Assembly (NCBI GenBank): GCA_016871535.1
Contig: VHCZ01000029.1
Span: forward strand, 1-38,527
Reading direction: 5' to 3'
From: Verrucomicrobiota bacterium
Lineage (GTDB): Bacteria; Verrucomicrobiota; Verrucomicrobiia; Limisphaerales; SIBE01
DNA: 38,527 bases
The notes beneath the pieces were generated by a model. That model did no database searches. It saw nothing but the letters and a program-made list of their open reading frames with translations, and was not told where the DNA came from. The translations under genes and the position numbers were made by a program. Below, piece by piece: positions 1 to 7,660 of the stretch. Each line of letters starts with the position of its first letter. The first letter of the stretch is position 1.

Positions 1-174
1 AAAGGCATAGCGTAGATGCTCCCCGACCAAAGTGACATTGTGAAGGTAGTGATGTTCGTTGATCAAGGCGTCGCACCGTGCGATATCCTTCGGTGAACTC
101 AGCAGTCGAATTTGGCCATGCTCCAAAACATGTTGCTCCTCGGCGGAAAGGTCGCGGCGTTTGTGTTTGCTCAT
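1..174 (-). CDS. DUF4338 / DruA-like protein, N-terminal 58 residues (runs off window)
   Basis: A reading frame starts with ATG at 174 and stays open to the left edge, giving 58 residues. The end of the visible part has the pattern LINEHHYL..VTLVGEHLRYAF. This resembles the opening of the DUF4338 family, which includes DruA of the Druantia anti-phage system and many transposon-associated relatives. The N-terminus (MSKHKRRDLSAEE) is basic and soluble, with no signal peptide. No good ribosome binding site is visible upstream. Only the first part is present, so catalytic residues cannot be judged. It could be a Druantia-like defence protein or a transposon-borne relative; family membership is more secure than function. 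Confidence 0.55.
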   Translation of the reverse strand, partial: MSKHKRRDLSAEEQHVLEHGQIRLLSSPKDIARCDALINEHHYLHNVTLVGEHLRYAF

Positions 175-384
175 GCCGCGAGCGTAAAACAGTGAAAGAG
201 GAATGTTCCGAAAAAAATGCCAACCCTCGTATCTCCAAACGGCTACCGAGGAGGAACGACGCGCCCTACGCTATCCTCACGGTTGGAAGTCGATTGGCCT
301 GCGGCCAAACTCCTCCGAGTCAAACAACGTTCCAGATCTCTAACGCGCAAAGGCCGCCGGGCGTCAACTTCCCATCCAATCCCA

Positions 385-757
385 GCGCCCCAGCCCCTTT
401 GACCAAATTCAATTTGGATTTTCCCGGCGGCACGCCAATCGAACTGGTGCGCGCCATAGAGAAGGCATCCCCAAGCCACTCAACGCCATCGTTCCGCTGG
501 AGTTGAGCAACACACGGCTCCCGGAGTTGCGTATGAAAAACGTGGACGTGGCGCAGTTGTTTCAAGCCCTTGAGTTGGCCAGCCGGAAAACCGTGACTTA
601 CATGTCGGGAAGAATGTCCGACTTCTACGGCGGAAATTTGCCAACGGGAATGGGGCGCGCAATGTATTCGAGCCAGCAGACATCTTTCGGCCTCTTCGAC
701 CGGCGCGGCGCCGCCTGCCAAAACCGGAAGTTATTTTTGCACAGACCCTTAGCGTAG
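385..757 (+). pseudogene. Frameshifted remnant of an exported verrucomicrobial protein (STN-like segment)
   Basis: Two frames together give a plausible protein. The first reads PLTKFNLDFPGGTPIELVRAIEKA up to about 465. The second continues as KPLNAIVPLELSNTR then LPELRMKNVDVAQLFQAL from about 473. A single-base change near 465-475 joins them. The pattern of a short strand, a helix and a 'MKNVDVAQLFQAL' segment recalls STN/secretin-type small domains seen in exported verrucomicrobial proteins, but I cannot name the family with certainty. Downstream coding quality decays after about 690 and the frame closes at 757, just where a palindromic repeat begins. No convincing start codon or signal peptide was found upstream (175-384 holds nothing recognisable). 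Confidence 0.45.
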
Positions 758-890
758 CGCAGAGTTGCACTCTGCTGTATCGCGGAATTGCATTCCGCAG
801 GGGTTCGACAAGTTCCAGGACTCTGAAACTCGCCGACGCGCTGCCGATTGCAAATCGGCGATACGGCAGAGTGCAACTCTGCGCTACGGC
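752..890. repeat. Palindromic repeat family R2, long copy
   Basis: This gap between the pseudogene and the asparagine-synthetase-like gene is a palindromic element. A 22-base perfect inverted repeat occupies 754-775 and 866-887, enclosing two inner small palindromes (GGAATTGCATTCC type and GATTGCAAATC type). Shorter relatives lie at 5843-5898 and 12241-12301, sharing the GATACGGCAGA and TCTGCGCTAC blocks. Such elements could fold into long hairpins in RNA or single-stranded DNA. Confidence 0.85.
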
Positions 891-892
891 GG

Positions 893-2212
893 CTACGAAT
901 AGAGCGATAGAAATTGGCTTCGGAATGCCGTTTCCTGTTCAGGCACCCGCTCCCGCAACTTCTCCTTGGGCAGCGCGCCGTGTTGAAACCGGCGTTTCGG
1001 AAAGACCGGCATTTTAAGGCCGGTCACAGCCTTGATGCCGCGCGAAACGATTTCGCCCTTCAGCGCGTAGAGCTTCTCGGTGTCGTAGTTCGTCAGCGTA
1101 ATGAACGGAATGCCTTCGGCGACTTCGATCACCGCCGGGCGTGTGAACGGGCTGAACCCGTCGAAGCCAAAAAACTTGGCCGGCGCGTAGGTGCGCGTGT
1201 AGCTCCGGCTCAGCCCGCCGCTGTAAGTGAGCGAATGCTTGATTTTGCCGACGCCCCAGCCTTCCTGGTACAACATCAGATTGTTCACGACGCTGCGGAT
1301 CGTCAGCTCCGGGTTTTCCTCGATCGGATAGTCCTTCAAATTCTCGTCCCCGCCGTCGCCATCGATCAAATACTTCCACTGCGGATAACGCCCGCGAATG
1401 CCCCGGCACAGCGCCACGGCCATCGTCGCGGACTCAATGTCGAGCGGCTTGTAGTCCTCGACGATGCGGATGGTTTCAGCGATGTCGAGGCTGGCCGGGT
1501 CGGCTTCAATGGATTCGAGGAACAGGCCCCGGCCGAGTTGCTCAAGAAAGCCGCGGGCTTGCTTCAAGTCCGGGCCGTCGCCGAGCGACAGCGTGAACGC
1601 TTTCAACCGCCCCGGATTCATACCGAGCTTCTGCAGGCAATGATACGTCAGTACGAAAACGGCGCCGCTGTCGATCCCTCCGGAGAAGCAAACGCCGATC
1701 GGTTCGCGTTCCGGCACGTGCCGCAGCCACTGGATGATTTCGCCGGTCAAGGTGGAAACGTAGAGCGACCCGATCTCGTCGAGATCGGCGTTATGAACGT
1801 CACGCGGCGGCGTGAAGTAGCGCGTGTAAGCCGGATCCGGGTCCGGGCAGCCGACGAGCTGAATTTCCACGACGTAATGCGCCGGAACCATCCGCGTGTA
1901 GCTCGGATGGAATTGACCGTCCAGGCCTTCGGACTTGAGCCAGGCGTAAATCGAGTCAATTCGGTCGGCAACGATGAGCGCCGGACCTTCGTGGCGTTTG
2001 GCGAGGAAATAGCGCATGGGACGGTCGAGCGAGCGCGCCATGCGGACGATTTTGCCGTTCTTGGCCAACAGCGCGAAGGAGCCGTCAATCTCCCGCACGG
2101 CCTCGGCCTGGCCGCTGAGAACGCGGTTCCGTGCTGCCTCGGACGACATGTTGAAAATGCGATTCAGTGTTGGATCCAGCAGATCCACGACGCGTTCGAG
2201 ATATTTATCCAT
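893..2212 (-). CDS. Asparagine-synthetase-like ATP-pyrophosphatase protein without the catalytic N-terminal cysteine
   Basis: A 439-residue protein. The ATP-binding PP-loop FSGGIDS is at residues 176-182, and a second nucleotide-site motif, LIDGDGGDENLKDYP, is at 282-296, corresponding to the GEGxDExxxGY region of asparagine synthetases. Residues about 40-90 (EIDGSFALLA..RSLDRPMRYFL) resemble the last strands of a class II glutamine amidotransferase domain. However, the frame begins MDKYLERV, with no Cys2 and without the first ~70-100 residues of that domain. It therefore probably cannot use glutamine as nitrogen donor and may use ammonia, or it may be an amide or beta-lactam-forming relative. 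It follows the sialidase gene by 33 bases and is probably cotranscribed with it. The substrate is unknown. Confidence 0.8.
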   Translation of the reverse strand: MDKYLERVVDLLDPTLNRIFNMSSEAARNRVLSGQAEAVREIDGSFALLAKNGKIVRMARSLDRPMRYFLAKRHEGPALIVADRIDSIYAWLKSEGLDGQFHPSYTRMVPAHYVVEIQLVGCPDPDPAYTRYFTPPRDVHNADLDEIGSLYVSTLTGEIIQWLRHVPEREPIGVCFSGGIDSGAVFVLTYHCLQKLGMNPGRLKAFTLSLGDGPDLKQARGFLEQLGRGLFLESIEADPASLDIAETIRIVEDYKPLDIESATMAVALCRGIRGRYPQWKYLIDGDGGDENLKDYPIEENPELTIRSVVNNLMLYQEGWGVGKIKHSLTYSGGLSRSYTRTYAPAKFFGFDGFSPFTRPAVIEVAEGIPFITLTNYDTEKLYALKGEIVSRGIKAVTGLKMPVFPKRRFQHGALPKEKLRERVPEQETAFRSQFLSLYS

Positions 2213-2245
2213 AGGTCTTGGGACTTGGCGCTTGATCGGTGTCAG

Positions 2246-3682
2246 CTATCTCCACTGCCCTTCGGTCATTTCGCGAAGGTTCAATTTGAAGGGGTCAATC
2301 ACGGCGTGTTTGATCCGCTGGCGTTTCCACGTGTAGGTCACGTGCACCGATCCGTCGTTCGCCTGTATGACGGCCGGGTAGGAAAACTCACCGCCGGGCT
2401 CGAATTCCAGGATTACCGCGGCGAACCACTTCTTGCCTTCGGGCGAAATCGCGACGTTCAACACGCCACGGCCCCGGTCCGTGTGGTTGTAAACCAGCAG
2501 CGCGCGTCCGTCGCGAAGCACCGTGGCGTCGATCCCGCTGTTCGGATTGGGCAGGTCCGTGGCTTTCATGCGGCTCCAGGTATGGCCGCCGTCCTCGGAC
2601 CAGCTTTCCCTGATCTGCCGTTGTTTGGTGCGGCAAAGAATCTGCATTTTGCCGGAGGGATACGCCAGGATCGCCGGTTGAATCGCTCCGAATTCCATCG
2701 CGGCGTTCAGCGGCGGCGTGCGGGACCATTGCTGGCCGAAGCTCCGGGTGCTCTCCATGTGCACACGCCAGCCTGCGTCCTCGGTGCTCGAACCACAGAC
2801 GATTCGGTTGTCATCCAGCTCCACCGGCTTGTTCTTGATCGGGCCGTAAATGTCATTGGGCAAGCGCCGAGGTTTGGACCATGTCCGCCCGCCGTCTTCG
2901 GATTTCATGAGCATTCCCCACCACGAGGACGGTTTTGGCCCCACCTTGTAGAAGAGCAGCAACGGGCCTTTCGACGGCTGGAACAGCACCGGGTTCCAGC
3001 ACGGATAACGAATGTGCTTCTCGTCGTCCGCGCCGTTGATGACCTCGACCGGCTCCGACCACGCGTTGCCCTCGTACCGCGACAGCCAGATGCCGACGTC
3101 GAGCGCGCCTTCGCGTGTGCCGCCGAACCACGCGGCCATCAATCCCTCGCGCGTCTCCACGATGGTCGAGGCATGACACGAACGAAACGGCGCCTGTTCA
3201 AAGATGAATTCGGACTTGAGAAGGCCCGGTTGTGCCGAAGCCGAATCGACGCCTTGGGCACGGGCTGCCATAACGAAAACGATCGGGGCGATCAACGCCG
3301 CGCCACACGAACGCAGCGGTCTGGTCCAATGAGAACGGTGCGCGGACCCGGAACCGAATGGCGCCGGCAGTATCGCGCCAGCGTCTTGGAGTGCGCCAGT
3401 CCTCTGGCGCGTTTGGCCGCGGCCCGGAAAGCGGCAGAGGACTGCCGCAGTCCAAAACCTGGCGGATCTTTTCTGGCCCGGGACGAGGATCGGAAGCGGT
3501 TCGCTTGCCCAAAGGTTCCTGGAGAGTTCCCACAGCTCTCGCACCGTGCGCACGGACCATGAATTGGTAAGGACGCGTTCCACCGCGTCCCTGAAATTGT
3601 CTTTTCGATCGCTGCGTAAAGTCAGGGACGGAGTGGAATCCGTCCCTACCATGTTCATGGGAAAAATGAATGTCCGTTTCAT
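2246..3682 (-). CDS. Exported sialidase (exo-alpha-sialidase / neuraminidase family)
   Basis: The catalytic-type region begins near residue 155. It carries two Asp-box (BNR) motifs, SEDGGRTWS at 261-269 and SEDGGHTWS at 362-370, typical of six-bladed sialidase propellers. These enzymes release terminal sialic acids or act on related glycans. The open frame reaches an ATG at 3682, but the first ~120 residues are an R5 palindrome (3566-3650) plus another repeat-like stretch (about 3360-3480), rich in Arg and unlike the rest. A signal-peptide-like segment, LRSCGAALIAPIVFVMAARA, occurs at residues 123-142, so the real start is probably a non-ATG codon near 3320. The gene lies 3 bases downstream of the sialate O-acetylesterase, which fits glycan breakdown. 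Confidence 0.8.
   Translation of the reverse strand: MKRTFIFPMNMVGTDSTPSLTLRSDRKDNFRDAVERVLTNSWSVRTVRELWELSRNLWASEPLPILVPGQKRSARFWTAAVLCRFPGRGQTRQRTGALQDAGAILPAPFGSGSAHRSHWTRPLRSCGAALIAPIVFVMAARAQGVDSASAQPGLLKSEFIFEQAPFRSCHASTIVETREGLMAAWFGGTREGALDVGIWLSRYEGNAWSEPVEVINGADDEKHIRYPCWNPVLFQPSKGPLLLFYKVGPKPSSWWGMLMKSEDGGRTWSKPRRLPNDIYGPIKNKPVELDDNRIVCGSSTEDAGWRVHMESTRSFGQQWSRTPPLNAAMEFGAIQPAILAYPSGKMQILCRTKQRQIRESWSEDGGHTWSRMKATDLPNPNSGIDATVLRDGRALLVYNHTDRGRGVLNVAISPEGKKWFAAVILEFEPGGEFSYPAVIQANDGSVHVTYTWKRQRIKHAVIDPFKLNLREMTEGQWR
3566..3650. repeat. Palindromic repeat family R5, copy 1
   Basis: An 85-base imperfect palindrome. The left arm contains GGACGCGTTCCACCGCGTCC and the right arm contains GGGACGGAGTGGAATCCGTC, separated by an AT-richer middle (TTTTCGATCGCTGCGTAAAG). 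A second copy lies at 36001-36085. Here it sits at the 5' end of the sialidase frame and contributes a false N-terminus. Confidence 0.85.
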
Positions 3683-3685
3683 GGG

Positions 3686-5170
3686 TCACTTCTTAGGCGC
3701 AGTGGTCATCGGAAAATCGTCCGTCCGAAACGGTGTGGCCGGCAAGCCGTCTTTGTTCCAGAGATTGACCACGGGATAATTCGCCCAACCGTAGCGCACC
3801 GCCACTGGCTTCGGAACTTCCGGACAACTCACAACAACTTTGTCGCCGTCAATCTCCGCTTTCGCCCAAACGAACTTCTTGTCCTCGCCGGCGATGGCGA
3901 ATCCTTTCAGCGCGCCACCGCGCGCTTCCAGGCCGCCGCCCACGTTGTCGAAGCTCAGGATGATCTTGCCTCCGGCGGCTTTCATTTTCTTGTAGGTCGG
4001 CCCGGAGTGCACCAGACGCTTTTCCCCGTAAGCAATTCGGCGCGCCGCCAGGGCCAGTCTCGCCCCGACCGGCTCCTTCTTCCGCGGATGAATGTCGTTT
4101 TCTTCTCCAACATCCGTGATCACCGCCATCCCGACTTTCGGCAGGGCCTTCGTGGCGAGCAGTTGCGCTTCGCGAAGCTCGGCCCAATTGCTCTCGGCCG
4201 GTTGATCGAGGATCTTGGTGAACGGGGCGAGTTGCGCCTCCAGGAAAGTGAAATCGCCTTGATGCCAGTCGCGCCGCCAATTGCGGATCATGTCGGGAAA
4301 CAAGGTGCGGTATTGCTGAGCCCGGCCCGCGTTGGACTCGCCCTGATACCAGATCGCGCCTTGGATCGCGAAGGGCAGCAGCGGCGCGATCATGCCGTTG
4401 TAAAGTTCGGTGGGCTTCCAAAACGGCTTTTGCGGGGGCTTTTTGTCCGAGGTTTTGCCCTGCTTTTTCAATTCCGCTTGTTCGGCCTCGAACTGGGCGA
4501 GCGCGGTTTCATATTTTTTGAGCGACTCCGCATAGCCGTCGAGAATCGCCTGCTTGTAATCGGGATCCGCTTCGAGGACGTCCTGGCTGATCCAGACTTC
4601 GGCGGGCGAACCGCCCCAGGACGTGTGAATCAATCCGACCGGGACGCCGAGGGCCTTCTGCAAATCGCGTCCGAAGAAATACGCCACCGCGGAGAAATTC
4701 GTCACCGTGTGCGGCCCACATTCCTTCCAGCTCGCTTTGACATCCTCGACCGGTTTGTCCGCCTTCAGCTTGGGAACCGTGAAGAGCCGGATCGACGGAT
4801 TGGCCGAGGACGCGATGGCTTTTGCCGGTTCAAACGTCAGCCGCAGCGGCCATTCCATGTTCGACTGCCCGCTGGCCACCCACACTTCACCCACGAGCAC
4901 GTCCTTCAGTTCGATCGTGTTTTGGCCTGCGACCTTCAAGATGTCCGGGCCGCCTGCCTTGAGTCTCGGCAGTTTGACCATCCATTTACCGTCCTTCGCG
5001 GTGGCGCTGACTTTGTGGCCGCGGAATTCGACGGTGACCTTCTCGCCTTCGTCCGCCCAGCCCCAAACGGGGACGGGCTTGCCTTGCTGAAGAACCACTC
5101 CGTCAGAGAAAAGGGCCGGCAAGTTGACGTCCGCCCGGAGGCCGGCGGTTCCGGCGAGGAGGAGCCACAT
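3686..5170 (-). CDS. Sialate O-acetylesterase (SGNH/GDSL esterase)
   Basis: A 494-residue exported esterase that removes O-acetyl groups from sialic acids or similar sugars. I chose the ATG at 5170 because it opens a short signal peptide (MWLLLAGTAGLRA) followed by the usual DVNLPALFSDGVVLQQGKPV start of the family. The open frame extends to 5386, but that extra part is R1 repeat sequence. The nucleophile motif ASGQSNMEW has its Ser at residue 103. The QGES motif is at 276-279, and the Asp/His pair DIHP is at 359-362, so the triad looks intact. A Lys/Glu-rich helical insert at about 215-250 (after the HTSWGGSPAEVW motif) is typical of the family. It is upstream of the sialidase in the same direction. 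Confidence 0.88.
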   Translation of the reverse strand: MWLLLAGTAGLRADVNLPALFSDGVVLQQGKPVPVWGWADEGEKVTVEFRGHKVSATAKDGKWMVKLPRLKAGGPDILKVAGQNTIELKDVLVGEVWVASGQSNMEWPLRLTFEPAKAIASSANPSIRLFTVPKLKADKPVEDVKASWKECGPHTVTNFSAVAYFFGRDLQKALGVPVGLIHTSWGGSPAEVWISQDVLEADPDYKQAILDGYAESLKKYETALAQFEAEQAELKKQGKTSDKKPPQKPFWKPTELYNGMIAPLLPFAIQGAIWYQGESNAGRAQQYRTLFPDMIRNWRRDWHQGDFTFLEAQLAPFTKILDQPAESNWAELREAQLLATKALPKVGMAVITDVGEENDIHPRKKEPVGARLALAARRIAYGEKRLVHSGPTYKKMKAAGGKIILSFDNVGGGLEARGGALKGFAIAGEDKKFVWAKAEIDGDKVVVSCPEVPKPVAVRYGWANYPVVNLWNKDGLPATPFRTDDFPMTTAPKK

Positions 5171-5212
5171 CGTCGCCCCAGCCAAGGCACGCCGCGGCCC
5201 GCGTCTTGAAGT

Positions 5213-5313
5213 GGTAGGGCGAGTCCGTCCCGGCGAGCCGCTCGACGTGCGTGGAACACGTCGGACTAGGCTCGCTGGGGACAGGCTCGCCCTACCGTCT
5301 GGTTCATGGGAAG
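5213..5313. repeat. Palindromic repeat family R1, copy A
   Basis: An imperfect palindrome bounded by GGTAGGGCGAG and CTCGCCCTACC, with a GGTTCATGG tail at the right. Four copies occur: here, 7373-7479, 35361-35465 (inverted) and 37110-37203. The better-preserved copies are framed by CCATGAACC and GGTTCATGG, like short terminal inverted repeats. This copy lies just upstream of the esterase start. The rest of the gap 5171-5547 holds no gene I can support. Confidence 0.9.
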
Positions 5314-5547
5314 CCTCCGCGTGATCCGCGGTTTGATCGGGCGAAGCGGAGAGAAAACGGTTCAGGAAAATGTGGCTCGGTTCCATGCGGATAATCGACT
5401 CGAATCCGCACCGCGCGTCAACGCTGAAAGGATGAAAGGTACGGCAAGCGCGGGCGATTCGAAACTGGGATCAAGGCTCTCTGAGCAGGAGGTAACAGCA
5501 AACGGAGGGATGGAATCCTGTTCAGGCTGGGTCGTGCTGTCGTCTCG

Positions 5548-5862
5548 TCAATTGGTCTGTGCGGCAATTGCGATGGCTTTCTCGGTGTGATCCCAGGAGT
5601 CGGCGTAGTTCTTCATCGCACCGCCGTAATTGCCGGTGGTCACGTCAGCGTCCCCTTGATCCAGGGTCGCTTTGGCGAGGCGGAGCTCTGCGTCCACTTT
5701 GGACTGGTTTGCGGGCAGCAGCGCGATGAGAGCCTGGTTTTCCAGATAGAGCGTTTCCGCAATCAAGATGGGTCCAAGTTCACTCCCCCATTGGCGGTGC
5801 CTCCGTCGTCCTGCGCTTGGGATCGGAAGCTCCGGAACTTGTCGGCGCGCGGCCGATTCCAA
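5548..5862 (-). pseudogene. Gene fragment, helical C-terminal segment of unknown protein
   Basis: Only the last ~70 residues look like a real protein (ETLYLENQALIALLP then a helical hairpin ending NYADSWDHTEKAIAIAAQTN). The start of this 104-residue frame lies in an R2 repeat (5843-5898), so an ancestral gene has probably lost its beginning. The motif GNYGGAMKNYADSWDHTEKA looks like one TPR-like helix pair; no catalytic residue is visible. It could still be expressed as a short protein, but I see no ribosome binding site. Function is not recognised. Confidence 0.35.
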
Positions 5863-5898
5863 ATCGGCGATACGGCAGAGTGCAACTCTGCGCTACGC
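5843..5898. repeat. Palindromic repeat family R2, short copy
   Basis: One arm of the R2 element: GATTCCAAATCGGCGATACG followed by GCAGAGTGCAACTCTGCGC. It is nearly identical to 846-887. It lies between aminopeptidase P and the helical gene fragment and may have truncated the latter. Confidence 0.8.
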
Positions 5899-5957
5899 CT
5901 TCGCGCCTCCCCGGAGCGGCGTCCTCATTCGGAGATGCACCCGGACGCTGTGACGTT

Positions 5958-7244
5958 TCACCGACGCATGATTTTTTCGATTTCGTCAATCTCGATGGGA
6001 ATGCTGGCCATCAAATCCACCGGGCCGGACTCGGTCACGAGCACGTCGTTCTCCAGGCGAACCGCGAAGCCTTCTTCCTTGATATAGATCGCCGGCTCGA
6101 CGGTCATCACCCAGCCAGGCTGCATCGGCTCCGTCGTGAAGCCGACATCATGCACGTCCAACCCCAGCGGATGGCCTAGCCCGTGCATGAAGTATTTCTT
6201 GAAGGCCGGCTTGTCCGGATCCTGCCGCTTGATCGCGCGCGTGCTCAGAAGCCTCAGATCGACGAGCTCTTTCTCGATCATTTGCTCGCCTTCCTTTTGC
6301 CAGTCCTTCGGCTTCTTGCCCGGGACCAGGCCTTTGATCGACTGCCGAAAAACGCGCAGCACAGCTTCATAAACTTGTTTCTGTCGCCGTGTGAAACGGC
6401 CGTTGACCGGAATGGTGCGGGTGAGATCCGAATTGTAGTTCGCGTAGCTGGCCGCGACGTCCAGCAGCAGCAAATCCCCGTTCCGGCATGGCCGGTCGTT
6501 CTGAATGTAGTGCAGCACGCAAGCATTGGCCCCGGAAGCGATGATCGGCGTGTACGCGAAGGCGCCGCGCCGCCGAATGAACTCGTGCGCGAATTCGGCC
6601 TCGACCTCCGTTTCGCTCACGCCCGGCTTCACGAACCGAAGCACGCGGCGGAATCCCGCCTCCGTGAGCGCGCACGCTTTCTTGATGACTTCAACTTCGG
6701 CGTCGGATTTGACGATCCGCAGCCGGTGCATCAGCCGGGCCAGCCGCTGGTAATCGTGCAGCGGATAGCGCCGTATCGTGTCCGCCACGAACCGCGATTC
6801 GCGAGTCTCGACTTCCACGACGGCGCGTTTGTGTTCGTTTGAGTTGAGGTAGACGCGCTCGGACTCGCACAGGAGGCGGTGGAACAGCGGCCGAAGCTCC
6901 GAGAGCCAGTGGATCCGTTCAATGCCGGAGACTTCGCGCGCTTCTTCTTTGGTCAGCTTGTGGCCTTCCCAGGTGACCAGGTGCTCGTTCGTCTCGCGGA
7001 GGAACAGCATTTCGCGCTGCTTGTCGTCGTCGGCGTCCGGAGCGAGCAGAAGGACGCTTTCCTCCTGTTCGACGCCGGTGAGGTAAAAGAGATCGGAGTT
7101 CGGGCAGAGGCGAAGCGTGCCGTCGGCGTTGGTCGGCAGAACGTCGTTGGCATTCACGATGGCCAGCGAGTTCGGAAGCATCAGCTTCTTTAACTGTTGG
7201 CGGTTGGTTTTGAACAGTTGGGGATCAATGGGGGCGTGTCTCAT
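5958..7244 (-). CDS. pepP: Xaa-Pro aminopeptidase (aminopeptidase P, M24B)
   Basis: A 428-residue cytosolic metallopeptidase that removes the N-terminal residue before proline. The N-terminal creatinase-like domain covers about 1-165 and the pita-bread catalytic domain about 175-428. The dinuclear metal ligands are all visible: Asp262 and Asp273 (LLLDVAASYANYNSDLTRT), His358 (HGLGHPLGLDVHD), Glu383 (TVEPAIY) and Glu398 (RLENDV). The catalytic histidines His245 (VLHYIQND), His354 and His365 are also present. The length matches the family (about 430-440). The start ATG at 7244 precedes the typical IDPQLFKTNRQQLKKLM opening. It is probably monocistronic; an inverted tandem array lies just upstream. 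Confidence 0.93.
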   Translation of the reverse strand: MRHAPIDPQLFKTNRQQLKKLMLPNSLAIVNANDVLPTNADGTLRLCPNSDLFYLTGVEQEESVLLLAPDADDDKQREMLFLRETNEHLVTWEGHKLTKEEAREVSGIERIHWLSELRPLFHRLLCESERVYLNSNEHKRAVVEVETRESRFVADTIRRYPLHDYQRLARLMHRLRIVKSDAEVEVIKKACALTEAGFRRVLRFVKPGVSETEVEAEFAHEFIRRRGAFAYTPIIASGANACVLHYIQNDRPCRNGDLLLLDVAASYANYNSDLTRTIPVNGRFTRRQKQVYEAVLRVFRQSIKGLVPGKKPKDWQKEGEQMIEKELVDLRLLSTRAIKRQDPDKPAFKKYFMHGLGHPLGLDVHDVGFTTEPMQPGWVMTVEPAIYIKEEGFAVRLENDVLVTESGPVDLMASIPIEIDEIEKIMRR

Positions 7245-7254
7245 ATCTTCTTGA

Positions 7255-7320
7255 CCACGGATTCTACGGATTTCGCGGATGCGGAAGCGGTCTTATCCGT
7301 GTCATCCGTGTCATCCGTGG
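7255..7320. repeat. Inverted pair of 9-bp degenerate tandem repeats
   Basis: The left arm at 7255-7280 has three units of the type CCACGGATT / CTACGGATT / TCGCGGAT. The right arm at 7295-7320 has the complementary ATCCGTGTC repeated three times and ends CCGTGG. The 14-base loop allows a hairpin of about 26 imperfect pairs. It lies 11 bases upstream of the pepP start. A single related arm occurs at 23689-23722 next to argJ. Confidence 0.8.
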
Positions 7321-7372
7321 TTGCATTAAGGTTCGTGGAAAGTTCCCTTGGTCTCGGAACCATGCACTCTCC

Positions 7373-7479
7373 CCATGAACCCGGTAGGGCGAGTCCGTCC
7401 CGGCGAGCCGCTCGACGTGCGTGGAACACGTCCGACTCGGCTCGCTGGGGACAGGCTCGCCCTACCGTCTGGTTCATGG
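7373..7479. repeat. Palindromic repeat family R1, copy B (complete)
   Basis: The best-preserved R1 copy, bounded by CCATGAACC and GGTTCATGG. Inside, GGTAGGGCGAGTCCGTCCC pairs with the reverse complement of the GGGACAGGCTCGCCCTACC end. Together with the 9-bp array and a small CACCCTCTCCCC...GGGTGAGGGAGAG palindrome (about 7549-7592) it fills the gap 7245-7660, in which I see no gene. Confidence 0.9.
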
Positions 7480-7660
7480 AAAGGGAACATCGTATTCCAG
7501 CGGCCGAGCAGTCACGCGGTTTGAATCTCTGAACGCGCCGCAAACGATTCACCCTCTCCCCTAAGATGAGGGCCAGGGTGAGGGAGAGAGGAGCGAACTG
7601 CTCTTCCACGAACACAAGGTCCTGGCAACGATTTCCCAGAATAGCCATGGCCCGGTCCAT

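Noticed and set aside
78-506. 142-codon plus frame at the left end
   Set aside because: Its first part is antisense to the DruA-like start; only the last ~40 codons look coding, and these were reported as part of a pseudogene.
914-3562. 882-codon plus-strand open frame
   Set aside because: It lies antisense to the asparagine-synthetase-like and sialidase genes, is Arg/Ala-rich without any domain, and arises from the high GC third positions of the real genes.
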